This document shows, in pieces, positions 53,616 through 62,149 of a stretch of 64,000 nt of DNA. Source of the DNA: Flavihumibacter sp. UBA7668 (GTDB taxonomy: Bacteria; Bacteroidota; Bacteroidia; Chitinophagales; Chitinophagaceae); assembly GCF_002483205.1 (NCBI RefSeq), contig NZ_DLHM01000001.1:248001-312000 (forward strand), in the 5' to 3' direction. The position numbers were made by a program, and so were the translations under genes. The stretch's first letter is position 1. The number at the start of each line of letters is the position of its first letter. A model generated the notes under the pieces. The model made no database searches and was not told where the DNA came from. It saw only the letters and a program-made list of their open reading frames with translations.

Positions 53616-54653
53616 TTATGAATACAGCCAGGTAATGCATACCGGGCTCCCAACAGCAATTGTATGTTCAAAAAACAAATGGCCATCAGATTGTCTGATT
53701 GAGAACACAGTTATTGTATTACTGTCCTGATTGGCAGCCAATAACCAGTTTTCCGATGGGTCAATCGAAATATCTCTGGGCGTTTCACCTTTACAATGAA
53801 TAGTATTAACAGGCCTAAGCTGGTCGTCTTTTATTTCAATCTGATAAATACTGTTACTGTCTCGCTCACTCACGTAAATGAACGTTTCAGAAGGGTTGGT
53901 TATGATAGCAGCGGCACTTGCAGAATCCTCCTTAAGCAGTAAAAGACTATGCATACGCTTGTATGAATACCCTTGCTTTTTGTAAAGGAATAGTTCGCCT
54001 CTCAATTCTCCAAGCACAACCAGGTAAGTATGTTGCTGCAGACTCAGCAGATGACGGGGTCCGGTTCCGGGAGGCAACTGAATTGTTTTAGTAACCTTCC
54101 TCTCAAAGCGTTGCAATTGTTCATCACGCTCATAGGTAAAAATGCAATCCATGCCCAAATCGGGTACCCAAAACGAATTTTCGTCAATTGTATAAATCAT
54201 GTGCGGGTGTGCCGCCTCCTGGCGATCCGGATTAAAGCCCTTTCCGTCATGGGTATACGTGATAACATCCTTACCCGAAAATGTTCCATCATTAAAATCA
54301 ACTATGCTTACATCACTGCTACTATAATTGGCCACTACCAAATCATCTCCCACCAGCGCTGTATGGCAGGGTGATGAACCGGGCAGAACCAATTGCTCGC
54401 GAAACACCAACTCCTCCTGGTTTAGCAGGTAAGATGCCAGGATTGGCTTCTCTCCGCTCATCACTTCTTCGGCAACAATCAACTGTTTGTGCTCCTTTAT
54501 CCATACCGGATAGCTGGGATTACGTAAATAAACCTGTTGTACCAACCTTAAAAATGGCGGTTCAGGAAAAAAAATATACAAGTTAAGCCCTTCGCCTATT
54601 GCTTTTTTCGCAGGTGAGTTTTCCTCTGTGTATGACCCCGTAACGAACAACAT
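53616..54653 (-). CDS. Lactonase-family seven-bladed beta-propeller (6-phosphogluconolactonase-like)
   Basis: The 345-residue protein without a signal peptide resembles the YbhE/Pgl lactonase family: N-terminal LFVTGSYTEE, repeated blades with PSYPVWIKEHKQLIVAEE, GTGPRHLL near residue 197 and DPSENWLLAANQDSNTI near residue 305. By family it would open a sugar lactone. It is the last gene of the long minus-strand operon. Together with mannonate dehydratase and the SDR this suggests oxidation of a sugar to a lactone, opening to an aldonate, and dehydration. Substrate unknown. Confidence 0.82.
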   Translation of the reverse strand: MLFVTGSYTEENSPAKKAIGEGLNLYIFFPEPPFLRLVQQVYLRNPSYPVWIKEHKQLIVAEEVMSGEKPILASYLLNQEELVFREQLVLPGSSPCHTALVGDDLVVANYSSSDVSIVDFNDGTFSGKDVITYTHDGKGFNPDRQEAAHPHMIYTIDENSFWVPDLGMDCIFTYERDEQLQRFERKVTKTIQLPPGTGPRHLLSLQQHTYLVVLGELRGELFLYKKQGYSYKRMHSLLLLKEDSASAAAIITNPSETFIYVSERDSNSIYQIEIKDDQLRPVNTIHCKGETPRDISIDPSENWLLAANQDSNTITVFSIRQSDGHLFFEHTIAVGSPVCITWLYS

Positions 54654-54663
54654 ATGGAATAAT

Positions 54664-55719
54664 TTATGTGCAGAGTAAAGCTGCCTTCATGTAGCCAAGT
54701 GCATATGCCATTCCTGCATACCAGCCGCCTTCTCCAGCCATTTGTGGTGTATGATCGGGAATAAGCACTCCCTGAAAATTTTTCTCCCGTAAGATCCGGA
54801 TAATTTTGATCATATCGATATCTCCCTCGTCTACAAACACTTCTTTATAATTCGGCGCTTTCCCTTTTACATTTCTGAAATGGATATAACTGATACGCTC
54901 TGCGTACTGCCTGGTTGCTTCATACACATCACCCTCTGTCATTTCTGCAATTGACCCCAGGCAAAATTCCAGTTTATTGGACGGACTGGAACTTATATCA
55001 AGCAACCGCTGGTACATGGCTGGCTGGTAAACCAACCGGGGCGTATTTCTTACATACGGCACCGGAGGATCATCTGGATGAGCCGCCAACTGCACACCCG
55101 CCTCCTCTGCAACCGGCAACAATTCTTCTAAAAAAAAGGCAACCCTATCCCATAAAAGGTCATGCGTTATGGCAGGTAAAGTACCAGGCTCTGCATCCTG
55201 ATCATACACCATGTTCCAAACCATACCGTTAGGAATTGATCGTTCGTCAACGGCATCCATCCCTACAGAAATGGCACCTCCACGCGCAAATGGTCCGGTT
55301 ATTCTGCTCGATACACCCGCCAAACTAAAATTGTATCCAATGATCGGAATGCCCGCTTTGCCTACATTTCGGATGTGCTTCTTTAACAATTCTATCTGTT
55401 GCTTTTTCTTTGGTCCGTCCAGAAGGATATCATGCCAATGGGCGGGATCAAAATTTTCTATCGCCTCCCAAACCAAACCGGCGTCTTCAATTTGTTTTTT
55501 TCGTTCGATGAGTGCTTCATATTCCCAGGAAGCAGCGGTGTTGCCGGCAATTCCCCAACCACTGTTATCGCCAATAGGCTGGTTGTTTTTGCTTTCCTGA
55601 TTACCTCTATAAAAATAGTCTACAAGATGAACCACAATATGCGTGCAACCACATTGTTTGGCAAAATCAAAATGCGTTTTATTCAACATGTGACTGTATA
55701 AGCCAAGGCCAAGTTTCAT
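54664..55719 (-). CDS. uxuA: Mannonate dehydratase-like protein
   Basis: The 351-residue TIM-barrel protein is similar to UxuA-type D-mannonate dehydratases (MKLGLGLYSHMLNKTHFDFAKQ start; metal-site regions ending LAAHPDDPP, YIHFRNVKG and LIPDHTPQ carry the His and Asp/Glu ligands). By family it converts D-mannonate to 2-keto-3-deoxygluconate. It is somewhat shorter than E. coli UxuA (394). Operon neighbours include a lactonase and an SDR but no hexuronate isomerase or KDG kinase in the window, so the real substrate may be another aldonate. Confidence 0.8.
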   Translation of the reverse strand: MKLGLGLYSHMLNKTHFDFAKQCGCTHIVVHLVDYFYRGNQESKNNQPIGDNSGWGIAGNTAASWEYEALIERKKQIEDAGLVWEAIENFDPAHWHDILLDGPKKKQQIELLKKHIRNVGKAGIPIIGYNFSLAGVSSRITGPFARGGAISVGMDAVDERSIPNGMVWNMVYDQDAEPGTLPAITHDLLWDRVAFFLEELLPVAEEAGVQLAAHPDDPPVPYVRNTPRLVYQPAMYQRLLDISSSPSNKLEFCLGSIAEMTEGDVYEATRQYAERISYIHFRNVKGKAPNYKEVFVDEGDIDMIKIIRILREKNFQGVLIPDHTPQMAGEGGWYAGMAYALGYMKAALLCT

Positions 55720-55730
55720 TCTTATAATAT

Positions 55731-56423
55731 TTAAAGTATACCATATTTAGCAAATGCGTCTGTACTTGACATACCATTCTCAATCTCTTTTCTTACCAGT
55801 TTTTCGCCGCGGGCTTTCAAAAGCGCACGTTCAATTACTTCCCGTTCATGTTTGCTTGGAATAATCAACACGCCGTCCATATCTCCAAAAATCAAATCAC
55901 CGGGGTTTATCCAAACGCCGCCAATTTCAATCGTACATCTGTAATCTGCCACCTGTGTGCGAACAGAGGAATCCTGCGCGTACCGCCCCCTGCTGAATAC
56001 CGGCCAGTTTTGTTCAAGTACTTTAGGAGTGTCGCGAAAATAACCATCCACCACAGCACCTCTTGCGCCGCGAACTCTTGCTGTAGCCGTCAAAATTTCT
56101 CCCCAATAGGCACAACGCATGGTGCCACCTGTGGTTATATAAATTTCTCCTTTTTCCAGCTGATCCAAAGCTTCTGTGAGTTTACCAAAAGGCTTTTTCT
56201 GCGGACCAAAAACATCAATCATCAGCACGGGCATAGCCCTGCCTATCACTTTATCCTGCAGAGAAGCGGGTTGAATCGGCTGTGGCAAAAACTGGTGGTA
56301 GCATCCCAGTTCATCCAGGATATCGCCAAGGACCGGCGTATACAATTCAGTTTCCATCAGGCTGTATAACTCCTCATCGGTTGACCAACTTACGCCCCCC
56401 ATGGATTGGCTTTTATTTGTCAT
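55731..56423 (-). CDS. RraA-family protein (aldolase/decarboxylase-like)
   Basis: The 230-residue protein has the RraA fold, with GRAMPVLMID, the central RGARGAVVDGYFRD motif (Arg and Asp of the metal/substrate site) and GDLIFGDMDGVLIIP. The catalytic members are 4-hydroxy-4-methyl-2-oxoglutarate aldolases and oxaloacetate decarboxylases; others are non-catalytic RNase E inhibitors. An enzymatic role on a 2-keto acid fits the operon (CoA enzymes, dehydratase). It lies 12 bp upstream of the mannonate dehydratase gene. Confidence 0.8.
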   Translation of the reverse strand: MTNKSQSMGGVSWSTDEELYSLMETELYTPVLGDILDELGCYHQFLPQPIQPASLQDKVIGRAMPVLMIDVFGPQKKPFGKLTEALDQLEKGEIYITTGGTMRCAYWGEILTATARVRGARGAVVDGYFRDTPKVLEQNWPVFSRGRYAQDSSVRTQVADYRCTIEIGGVWINPGDLIFGDMDGVLIIPSKHEREVIERALLKARGEKLVRKEIENGMSSTDAFAKYGIL

Positions 56424-56435
56424 ATTATTAGGTTT

Positions 56436-56870
56436 TTAGTTTATAATATTCTGGCACTGGTATATGCATTCGCGAAGCTCATTTCGCTGTTCATCATTTA
56501 ACGGATGGTAAATAAAATCACCCAGGTGTGTATTATTTTTTTCAACAATAATCATTTCAGCGTCCTCTTGCATGGCAATGTTGTGCCAAACCATAGGAGG
56601 AATATTGTAGGTTACACCAATTTTCATATGTACACATTCGTACGTGATACGATCAGTTTCAATTGAAGCTGCAATAAGTATTGCCTGACCTTTCGTAAGC
56701 ACAAATATTTCATCGGTTTGTTCATGCAGATCCAATCGGCTAATATTGTCGTAGCTGTGTTCAGGCAGGTAATTCAATTGCGCTACCTGCCAGTGATCTT
56801 TAATAAAAAAAGGATGATAACCCTGTTCATTGGTATAATATGTTTCTATCAGCGTTTGCATATTCGTCAT
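56436..56870 (-). CDS. Cupin-fold small protein
   Basis: The 144-residue protein has a single cupin barrel: RLDLHEQTDEIFVLTKGQAILIAA (first motif) and YNIPPMVWHNIAMQEDAEMIIVEKNNTH (second motif with His). It has fewer metal-binding His than canonical cupins, so it may be a ligand-binding or isomerase type. It overlaps the SDR gene by 4 bp (ATGA at 56867-56870), indicating coupled translation. Start at 56870; an ATG at 56861 also fits. The role in the pathway is unknown. Confidence 0.72.
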   Translation of the reverse strand: MTNMQTLIETYYTNEQGYHPFFIKDHWQVAQLNYLPEHSYDNISRLDLHEQTDEIFVLTKGQAILIAASIETDRITYECVHMKIGVTYNIPPMVWHNIAMQEDAEMIIVEKNNTHLGDFIYHPLNDEQRNELRECIYQCQNIIN

Positions 56871-57655
56871 TTTCTGGGATCATATTGAATAGTACTCTCT
56901 TTGTAACCTCCATCAATGTAGATTTCAGTACCAGTAATATAAGAGGCTAAATCGCTCGCAAGGAAGGCGCAGGTCCAGGCAACCTCTTCTGTTTTCCCCA
57001 CCCGTGCTAACGGAATCCATTCATTAAACCGATGTCTGCCAAATTTTTCAATCTCGTCTTTATTCATATCCGTTTCAATGGCTCCCGGCGACACAGCAAT
57101 CACTCGCACACCATCTGCCGCTAACTCCAAAGCCATACATTTGGTTAGCATATTCAGACCTGCTTTGGAACTGCAATAATGAATCAATCCCTTACGTGCC
57201 ACTTTATCATGGATAGAACTGATATTCAGAATGCAGCCCTGCTGTTGGGTTTTCATCATTCTGCCGGCCAGCTGAGCTACATAAAACGCGCCTCTCAGAT
57301 TTACCGAAAAAATTCGATCCCATTCTTCCAACGGCAGTTCAAGGCAGTCAGCTACCGATTCAACTCCGGCATTATTAACCAGTATATCTAAACCACCCCA
57401 TCGGTTTGCCAACTCCTGAAATAAATGGTCCACTTCTGCGGGTATGCTTATATCTGCCTTAATCAAAATTGCGTCTATCTGGTAGGTGTCTTTCAAGTAT
57501 TCCTTAAACTCCTCAGCGGCTGCATTTATGTGCGGAACATTTAAACAAATATTGGCACCAGAACTGGCCATTGCTTCTGCAATAGCAGCGCCAATACCCA
57601 TTCCGGCCCCTGTAATAAGTACTCGTTTATTGTTCAGATCAATTTTGTTTTTCAT
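56867..57655 (-). CDS. Short-chain dehydrogenase/reductase (classical SDR)
   Basis: The 262-residue protein has the NAD(P)-binding motif TGAGMGIG (15-22), NNAG (94-97), the catalytic set Ser146/147, Tyr160 and Lys164, and PGAIETDM after it, all as in classical SDRs of the glucose/gluconate dehydrogenase type. No acidic residue pattern decides NAD versus NADP with confidence. It probably oxidises a sugar or sugar acid, a step before the lactonase or dehydratase. It overlaps the CoA-transferase gene by 4 bp. Confidence 0.88.
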   Translation of the reverse strand: MKNKIDLNNKRVLITGAGMGIGAAIAEAMASSGANICLNVPHINAAAEEFKEYLKDTYQIDAILIKADISIPAEVDHLFQELANRWGGLDILVNNAGVESVADCLELPLEEWDRIFSVNLRGAFYVAQLAGRMMKTQQQGCILNISSIHDKVARKGLIHYCSSKAGLNMLTKCMALELAADGVRVIAVSPGAIETDMNKDEIEKFGRHRFNEWIPLARVGKTEEVAWTCAFLASDLASYITGTEIYIDGGYKESTIQYDPRK

Positions 57656-58818
57656 ACAGATTTTTTCAGTTTGATTTCTCGTAATATTTCATCGGTATGT
57701 TGCCCTAACAAAGGAGGAGCTGAATAAAATTTGCACGGCGTTTCACTGAATCGAACCGGAAAGCCGGTAGTTTGTACGGTGCCCGCTTCCGGATGTTCAA
57801 AATCTATGATCATCTGGTTATGTACAATTTGCGGATCATTCACCATGCCATCCAATTGATTTACATGCGAACACCAGATATCAGCGGGCAATAAAATATC
57901 CAACCATTCCTGCGTGGTTTTGTCCAAAAGCGTTTGCTGCAATAAATTAAACACCTCGTCGCGATATTCTATCTTATTATTGGTTGTGTAAGTTTCAGTA
58001 TCTAACTCAGGTATATTCATCAACTGGCCAAGCTTTCGAACTGAGTTCATACCAATTGCCAAATAACTATCCTTTGTATTGTAAATTCCATAAGGTGCCC
58101 CCAACCATGGATTCGGAATGCCAGCCTGGCTTCTTTTGGGCAGGGTACCCATCGACAAAAAACTGGTTATTTCCTGGGTATGAAAAGAAATGACAGAGTT
58201 TAACAGGCAAGCTTGTATGTACTGACCCTGTCCGGTAGTAGATCTGTGATGAAGCGCAGCTAATACGGCCTGTACGATAAACAGCGCTGTCAAAAGATCA
58301 GCTTGCCCAACTGCCGTTACAACGGGCAGGTCACCATCCCTTCCATTCAAAAATGGCGTGCCTGAAATGGCCTGTGCCAGTAAATCCTGTCCCGGTCTGT
58401 CTTTATACGGTCCATCTCCCCCATACCCCGAACTGGAGCAATAAATTAAACCGGGATTTATCAACTTCATTGCCTCATATCCAATACCTAGTCTGTCCAT
58501 AACACCGGGCCTGAAATTCTCTATTAAAATCGTTGAATCCGCTATCAGATCCTTAGCAGTTCGAATGCCTTCATCCGTTTTTAGATCAAGGCAAATACTT
58601 CTCTTGTTACGATTGAAACTCAGAAAGGATATGCTTTGTCCGCCTGGATAATGATTGCCATACGCATAATGCCTCATCCAGTCGCCTTTGGGAGGTTCTA
58701 TTTTGATGATATCTGCACCTAAATCGCCTAACATCTGGGTTGCCCAGGGGCCCTGTGCCAGTTGGGTGAAATCAGCTACTTTCACACCCGCCAATGGTCC
58801 TGTTTTCTTCTGCTCCAT
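57652..58818 (-). CDS. CaiB/BaiF family (class III) CoA transferase
   Basis: The 388-residue protein shows the family features: GVKVADFTQLAQGPWATQMLGDLGADIIKIEPP at the start, NRNKRSICLDLK near 69-80, and the conserved catalytic Asp145 in RPGQDLLAQA. Family enzymes move CoA between carboxylic acids (formyl-CoA, carnitine, bile acids and others). It lies 1 bp from the enoyl-CoA hydratase stop-start junction, so the two probably activate a carboxylate as a CoA thioester and then hydrate or cleave it. The acceptor acid is unknown. Confidence 0.9.
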   Translation of the reverse strand: MEQKKTGPLAGVKVADFTQLAQGPWATQMLGDLGADIIKIEPPKGDWMRHYAYGNHYPGGQSISFLSFNRNKRSICLDLKTDEGIRTAKDLIADSTILIENFRPGVMDRLGIGYEAMKLINPGLIYCSSSGYGGDGPYKDRPGQDLLAQAISGTPFLNGRDGDLPVVTAVGQADLLTALFIVQAVLAALHHRSTTGQGQYIQACLLNSVISFHTQEITSFLSMGTLPKRSQAGIPNPWLGAPYGIYNTKDSYLAIGMNSVRKLGQLMNIPELDTETYTTNNKIEYRDEVFNLLQQTLLDKTTQEWLDILLPADIWCSHVNQLDGMVNDPQIVHNQMIIDFEHPEAGTVQTTGFPVRFSETPCKFYSAPPLLGQHTDEILREIKLKKSV

Positions 58819-58819
58819 C

Positions 58820-59599
58820 TTATTTTTTTTGGGTGAAGGATTTAATCATTTCCGCGGCAACGGGAGAACTGAACAACTCGTTAACGGAAGCTGATTCCAT
58901 GTTCAGCCGGTCACTAAACCTTACGTTAGAGAGATGCGGACTGGTTAGCTCTTTTAATTTCCTGTGTGATTGTTTTGGAATTTTCAGTAGTTCATCAATC
59001 AAATCCTGTTTTCGTTCTTCCCAGTTATCAGCCACTATAACTTCTGTAATTAAATGGCGGTTGTACATTTCCGATGCATTGTATAATCGTCCCAGTAATA
59101 GCATTTCCTTAGCCACACTTAAACCGGCCAGTTGTGTGAGCCGTTGGGTACCCCCACCGCCCGGTATTAACCCAAGCTTCGCTTCAGGAAGTCCCATTTT
59201 TGCGGTGTCTTTTGCAATTCGGATATCACAGGCGAGGGCAATTTCCCAGCCGCCCCCAACTGCATAGCCGTTGATGGCAGCGATCACCGGGAAAGGTGCT
59301 GTTTCTATTAACTCATAAATTCGGGCGCTTTGTTGTTGAAAATCTAAAAAATCTGCAGCGCTAAATTTTTCATATTCCTTGATATCGGCGCCAGACATAA
59401 ATGCCTTTCCGCGACCTTCCAGAATCAGCAGGCATAAAAATTCATCTGCCACCAACTCTTCCAGAATCGAAATGAATTCCTTCATAAGAAGGGTGCTCAT
59501 GGCATTGTACTGTTCTGGTCTGTTAAAAAAGATCCGGGCCAGTCGGGTGTCATCCCGTTGAATCTCAATGCAGGTGAGTTTCCTGATGGCAGTGTTCAT
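58820..59599 (-). CDS. Enoyl-CoA hydratase/isomerase family protein
   Basis: The 259-residue crotonase-fold protein has oxyanion-hole regions MSGADIKEY (~68-76) and NGYAVGGGWE (~110-119), and both catalytic glutamates expected for a hydratase: Glu119 and Glu139 (in GLPEAKLG), followed by IPGGGGTQRL. It therefore probably hydrates an enoyl-CoA, not merely an isomerase. Its start lies 35 bp inside the 3' end of the solute-binding-like gene, so translation is coupled. Its partner is the CoA transferase immediately downstream. Confidence 0.9.
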   Translation of the reverse strand: MNTAIRKLTCIEIQRDDTRLARIFFNRPEQYNAMSTLLMKEFISILEELVADEFLCLLILEGRGKAFMSGADIKEYEKFSAADFLDFQQQSARIYELIETAPFPVIAAINGYAVGGGWEIALACDIRIAKDTAKMGLPEAKLGLIPGGGGTQRLTQLAGLSVAKEMLLLGRLYNASEMYNRHLITEVIVADNWEERKQDLIDELLKIPKQSHRKLKELTSPHLSNVRFSDRLNMESASVNELFSSPVAAEMIKSFTQKK

Positions 59600-60734
59600 T
59601 ATACAATTTGTTTATAGACTCAATTGTTGAGGCAATTGATCTGCTTGACGTAATGTGTTCAAAAACGATATCAGCTGCTTTCTCCTGGAATACATTAAAA
59701 CCCGGTACTCTGGGCCTCAGGTAAGCCTGTTGCAGGGTTTTAATAGTATTAATGAAAAATCCATGGCAGAGAAAATTTGCCGATTCATTTACCCAATCGG
59801 TAACATGTGCCGACTGTCCGCCATTTTTTACATAATGGCTTTTGTAAACCGGAGGATTCAGCAAGTACTTAAGAAATGCGATTGCCTCCGTTGTACGGGT
59901 CGACTGACCGGAAACCGCAATACCTGCGCCGCCTAAAACAGACGAGTACCGTGAGCCCTGTAACTTGGGAACATTATCAAAGTGCAGCAACAGCTTTCTG
60001 AATCCCGTGCGTGCATAATTTGTGTAGCCAAACACAAATGGTGTATAAACGATCTCCTCTGTTGTACTCATATGGTCCAGTAACTGAATAGCATTCATTT
60101 CGCAGGAAGCGGGATGTAAAAAAGATTGCCATTCTTTGAGCATCAAGAGTGCTTTGGTTGCAGGCTCAGTTCGAACTCCTTTGGATGAAAAAACTTCCCC
60201 ATTAGAATCCTGCGCACATAACGTTAAGAACACGCACCAGCAATCGGTTGGACATAATGCAATCGCTATTTTTTTGCCAACCGGAAGTCGTTCTGAGAAT
60301 TCCTGAAGGTTCTCTAGTTTAGTAGGAAAACCAAATGTCGCATTTTCAAATGCTCCCTTATTGTAAGCTGCAACCATTGCTGCAGCATCAACAGGTAAAG
60401 CGTATAGGTTTCCATTATACCGGTAGCTTGCAAAAGAGGGGCCCACACTTAAACGCTCCTGCTCCTGTAGAAACGATGGCTCAAGGTGATCTGTCAAATT
60501 TACCAGAAGCTTATTGCTGTGTGCCTGCCCCATATAAGGATGGTCCAGCACTATTAAATCAAATCTGGCAGCCAGTTCTTCTACCGGCGTATCACCAAAT
60601 TCTTTCAAACTCCGTCTGCTCCATGTTACCTTAATTCCGGTCAGTTTTTGATACTGATCACTTATGGCTTCAAGCGGCTGGTACCCTCGCGGGTGATCCC
60701 ATGTAATTCCTTTCAATTGGGTAGATGATGACAT
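59565..60734 (-). CDS. Solute-binding-protein-like (family 1) protein without signal peptide
   Basis: The 389-residue protein resembles ABC sugar-binding proteins: ISDQYQKLTGIKVTWSR at the start, FDLIVLDHPYMGQAHSNKLLVNLTDHL, YALPVDAAAMVAAYNKG, and a GGAGIAVSGQSTRTTEAIAFLKYLL region. It starts MSSSTQLKGITWDHPRGYQP with no signal peptide or lipobox. The upstream gene ends 11 bp before, so no hidden leader exists. No ABC permease or ATPase is present in the operon; the transporter is an MFS protein. A cytoplasmic ligand-binding or enzymatic role is therefore likely. Overlaps the hydratase gene by 35 bp. Confidence 0.8.
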   Translation of the reverse strand: MSSSTQLKGITWDHPRGYQPLEAISDQYQKLTGIKVTWSRRSLKEFGDTPVEELAARFDLIVLDHPYMGQAHSNKLLVNLTDHLEPSFLQEQERLSVGPSFASYRYNGNLYALPVDAAAMVAAYNKGAFENATFGFPTKLENLQEFSERLPVGKKIAIALCPTDCWCVFLTLCAQDSNGEVFSSKGVRTEPATKALLMLKEWQSFLHPASCEMNAIQLLDHMSTTEEIVYTPFVFGYTNYARTGFRKLLLHFDNVPKLQGSRYSSVLGGAGIAVSGQSTRTTEAIAFLKYLLNPPVYKSHYVKNGGQSAHVTDWVNESANFLCHGFFINTIKTLQQAYLRPRVPGFNVFQEKAADIVFEHITSSRSIASTIESINKLYNEHCHQETHLH

Positions 60735-60745
60735 AACACTTCTTT

Positions 60746-62149
60746 CTATGACTTGAGATGCAACGGCTTTGCAGGTTCAACCTGCTTCCAGGTTTGTTCT
60801 ATTTCTTCCAGGGTTTTGCCTTTTGTTTCGGGGATATATTTTATTACAAAAAGTACCGACGGAATCATGATCAACCCATATAGCATAAATGTTGGACCTA
60901 TTCCTATAGCGTCTCGCAATACCGGATAGGTTTGCGTTACAAAAGTGGACCCAAAGAAAAGAGAAAGGGTGGCAATAGACATGGCGCGTCCACGCACTGC
61001 TGTAGGATATATTTCAGCTATTACTACCCAAACCCCGGGGCCCAGTGACGCTGCAAAAACCGCAATATAAAAGATGAAGCCTGCAACCAGCAGATATTCG
61101 CTCTGATTGTTCATGAAAAAATACCCTATTAAGAATAAAGAAATGCTTAAGCCCGAGAAACCCGCAATCAGCAATGGCTTTCTTCCCCAAATGTCGATTT
61201 TCCAGATAGCCACTACCGTAAAAATCATATTAAAAAAGCCTATCACAGCAGCGGTACCCATGGCAGAATCGGTTTGAAATCCGGCTTTCTCAAAAATTGC
61301 AGGAGCATAATACATAACCGTAGTGATGCCGGCCAACTGACTTAAAAATGGTAAAACTATACCAATTACAAGAGCTAGTCTGTAACGGGGAGAAAATAAC
61401 TCGCGCAAGGTTCCTTCTTTCTTACTAACAGATTCACTGATTGCAGAAGCTTCTTCCTGTGCTTTTTGTATCCCGTTAATTCTTGTTAGAATTTTCAATG
61501 CTTCCGCGGGTTGGTCTTTTGAAAATAGCCAACGCGGACTTTCGGGAACCAGCAATAGAAAAAGAAAAAACAGGATTGCAGGAACCATGTTAGATCCAAG
61601 CATTGCCCTCCATACTTCATCAATAAAATATAAATCCATCCAGTTATTGAACGGTTCACCCGTAGAAATTTTCAACAACCAGGCATTCGATAAATAGGAA
61701 CACAAAATGCCCAATGTTATTGACAATTGATACAGGGAAACTAATCGACCCCTCAAATGAGCAGGAGCCATTTCAGATATAAACATCGGAGCTACCATTG
61801 CGGCAAAACCAACCCCAACGCCACCAATTATTCTAGCCCACACCAAATGGAACGGGGTGTTTGCCAGTGCACAATAAATGGCAGATACAATAAATAGCCA
61901 GGAAGATAAATACAACAGTTTTTTTCTTCCATATCGATCTGCCAGCCAGCCGGCAATTGCTGCGCCGCCCATACAACCAAGCAGTGCTGAACTCATCAGC
62001 CATCCTTCCATGGCTGCACTGAGATGAAATTGCTCTCTAAGAAAATTAATGCCCCCTGAAATTACGGCAGTATCAAATCCAAACAGGAAGCCCCCTAAAC
62101 CTGCCGTTAGACAGATAAGAACCAGATAAACAGAGCCGCTCATTTTCAT
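60746..62149 (-). CDS. MFS sugar porter family transporter
   Basis: The 467-residue protein has 12 predicted membrane helices and the sugar-porter signatures: GGFLFGFDTAVISGG in helix 1, GWLADRYGRKK, PESPRWLF before the central loop, and PETKGKTLEEIE at the end. It is similar in plan to XylE-type proton symporters. Operon position directly after the GH38 enzyme suggests import of the released sugar or glycoside. It overlaps the GH38 gene by 4 bp. Confidence 0.9.
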   Translation of the reverse strand: MKMSGSVYLVLICLTAGLGGFLFGFDTAVISGGINFLREQFHLSAAMEGWLMSSALLGCMGGAAIAGWLADRYGRKKLLYLSSWLFIVSAIYCALANTPFHLVWARIIGGVGVGFAAMVAPMFISEMAPAHLRGRLVSLYQLSITLGILCSYLSNAWLLKISTGEPFNNWMDLYFIDEVWRAMLGSNMVPAILFFLFLLLVPESPRWLFSKDQPAEALKILTRINGIQKAQEEASAISESVSKKEGTLRELFSPRYRLALVIGIVLPFLSQLAGITTVMYYAPAIFEKAGFQTDSAMGTAAVIGFFNMIFTVVAIWKIDIWGRKPLLIAGFSGLSISLFLIGYFFMNNQSEYLLVAGFIFYIAVFAASLGPGVWVVIAEIYPTAVRGRAMSIATLSLFFGSTFVTQTYPVLRDAIGIGPTFMLYGLIMIPSVLFVIKYIPETKGKTLEEIEQTWKQVEPAKPLHLKS

